A stretch of DNA of 64,000 nt from Hyperoplus lanceolatus (Eukaryota; Chordata; Actinopteri; Uranoscopiformes; Ammodytidae), in contig CM049409.1 of the NCBI GenBank assembly GCA_026929865.2, positions 16,133,952 through 16,197,951 on the forward strand, written 5' to 3'. Each line of letters begins with the position of its first letter. Within the stretch, counting starts at the first letter, position 1. The notes under the pieces are model-generated. The model worked only from the letters and a program-made list of their open reading frames with translations. It did no database searches and was not told the origin of the DNA. The position numbers were made by a program, and so were the translations under genes. Positions 63,075-64,000 of this stretch are shown one piece after another.

Positions 63075-64000
63075 TTTTTTGTTGTTTTTTAATAAATCTT
63101 TATTGAATCTATATGATACAATACAAAACACAACAAAAACAAGTCATTAATACATATTAAACATCTCAGTAAAAAAATATATAGCCAGGGAGCGTTTCAA
63201 ACAAATAAATTAAATATAGAGCACAATTGCACAGTTTTAGCAGCTTTCTTGTTTTTAGAATCAAAAATGGACTTGATGTACTGCTTGGTTTCCCTGCCAA
63301 AAGCTACGAATGAAGGTTTTGAGTTACTAAATTTGGATTTATGAATATGGAATTTTCCTAAAATGATCAACAAATTAATTAAGTATAATTCTTTCTGATT
63401 TTTCCTTTTGTTGTCATGGAAACCAAACATTACATCCTTCCAAAATAATGAAAAATCAGAGTCAATTTTATCAATGATATAACGGGATAGATCTTTCCAA
63501 AAAGTGGTAGTGAAGGGACAATGCCAGAACAGGTGCACCATTGTTTCGGGACATGTTCCACATAAAGAACAGTTAACACATATGTCAACCTTAAACCTAA
63601 GCAGATAATGCTTTGCAGGATAATACCTATATGATTTTGAAGGAGACTTCTCTTACTTTATTTGTAAGGAGGTATTTGTATGGAAGGTTCCAGATACTTC
63701 CCCAATCTAGGTTGTCAACAAAATTAGACCAATATGGAACAACATTAGGGGTACTGGTGACATCTTTCTGGAATAAAGAGTGAATGTTACGAATATTATT
63801 CCTCGTTTTGGTAGCAAAGCATACATTACCAACTGAGGTTCATTTAGGGTCCAATGATGGTAAGCAGTCTGGTTTTCCAGTTCCTTTTAAGAGAGTTAGA
63901 ATACCAGATGGGATGGCATCCATAACAATTGCAAACTCTTTTGGGGTGATTGGAATGCCAAAAGAGTGAAGGAATTCTGAATAATTCAGCAATGTTCCAT
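63075..64000 (-). mobile_element. 3' part of an L1-like LINE, runs off the window
   Basis: On the minus strand, from the window edge inward, the protein reads through the C-terminal region of an L1-type ORF2: WSNFVDNLDWGSIWNLPYKY, a cysteine cluster (CVNCSLCGTC), MVHLFWHCPFTTTFWKDL and ILGKFHIHKSKF. The HLFWHCPF...W pattern and the ILGKFHIHK box are typical of fish L1/Tx1-clade elements. One in-frame stop (near 63840) and a frameshift near 63630 show the copy is dead. The 3' UTR is short and ends with AATAAA-like sequence and an A-rich tail at about 63071-63095. Upstream ORF2 and ORF1, if present, lie beyond 64000. Confidence 0.85.

Overview
This window looks like an intergenic and intronic stretch of a teleost (ray-finned fish) nuclear genome. 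It has very dense (GT)n/(CA)n microsatellites, spliced-gene signals, fish-type DNA transposons and MITEs (hAT-like, Harbinger-like, Tc1-like, TTAA- and TA-flanked), L2-like and L1-like LINE fragments, and a tRNA-derived SINE. I see no bacterial, viral or organellar gene organisation. No species is named, because nothing here identifies one.

Only one gene is well supported. It is a five-coding-exon secreted C-type lectin on the + strand (coding 6666-11637, 168 residues) with a TATA box at 6102, a noncoding first exon and a poly(A) signal near 11881. Its last intron (8385-11536) is swollen by a 1.7-kb hAT-like element that itself carries a Harbinger-like MITE, followed by two foldback MITEs. 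Just upstream is a decayed coding segment (4544-5149) broken in three frames and bounded by good splice signals; I could not identify its parent gene.

Layout: 1-4500 AT-rich sequence with a TA-flanked element (1884-2803) and a LINE tail. 4544-5765 decayed exon plus retroelement pieces. 6100-11900 lectin gene. 11900-25200 microsatellite-rich sequence with no supportable gene. 25200-28500 an unclassified GC-richer repeat with 140-bp tandem units, interrupted by a TTAA-flanked element. 28910-31800 an L2-like LINE end, a ~180-bp tandem repeat and an hAT-like element with a nested MITE. 31800-36890 mostly unique sequence plus a 147-bp GT array. 36892-38535 a Harbinger-like MITE beside a probable solo LTR split by an hAT-like element. 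38900-50580 mostly unique, with one 978-bp Harbinger-like element. 50588-54470 a cluster of MITEs. 57060-58540 a palindromic Tc1 relic. 62475-62662 a SINE with a perfect 16-bp target duplication. 63075-64000 the 3' end of an L1-like LINE running off the window.

I found no new multi-gene system. The items most worth a second look are the lectin's non-canonical calcium/sugar site, the inverted-duplicate Tc1 relic, the unclassified 25.2-28.5 kb repeat with a dateable TTAA insertion, and the decayed exon at 4.5 kb.
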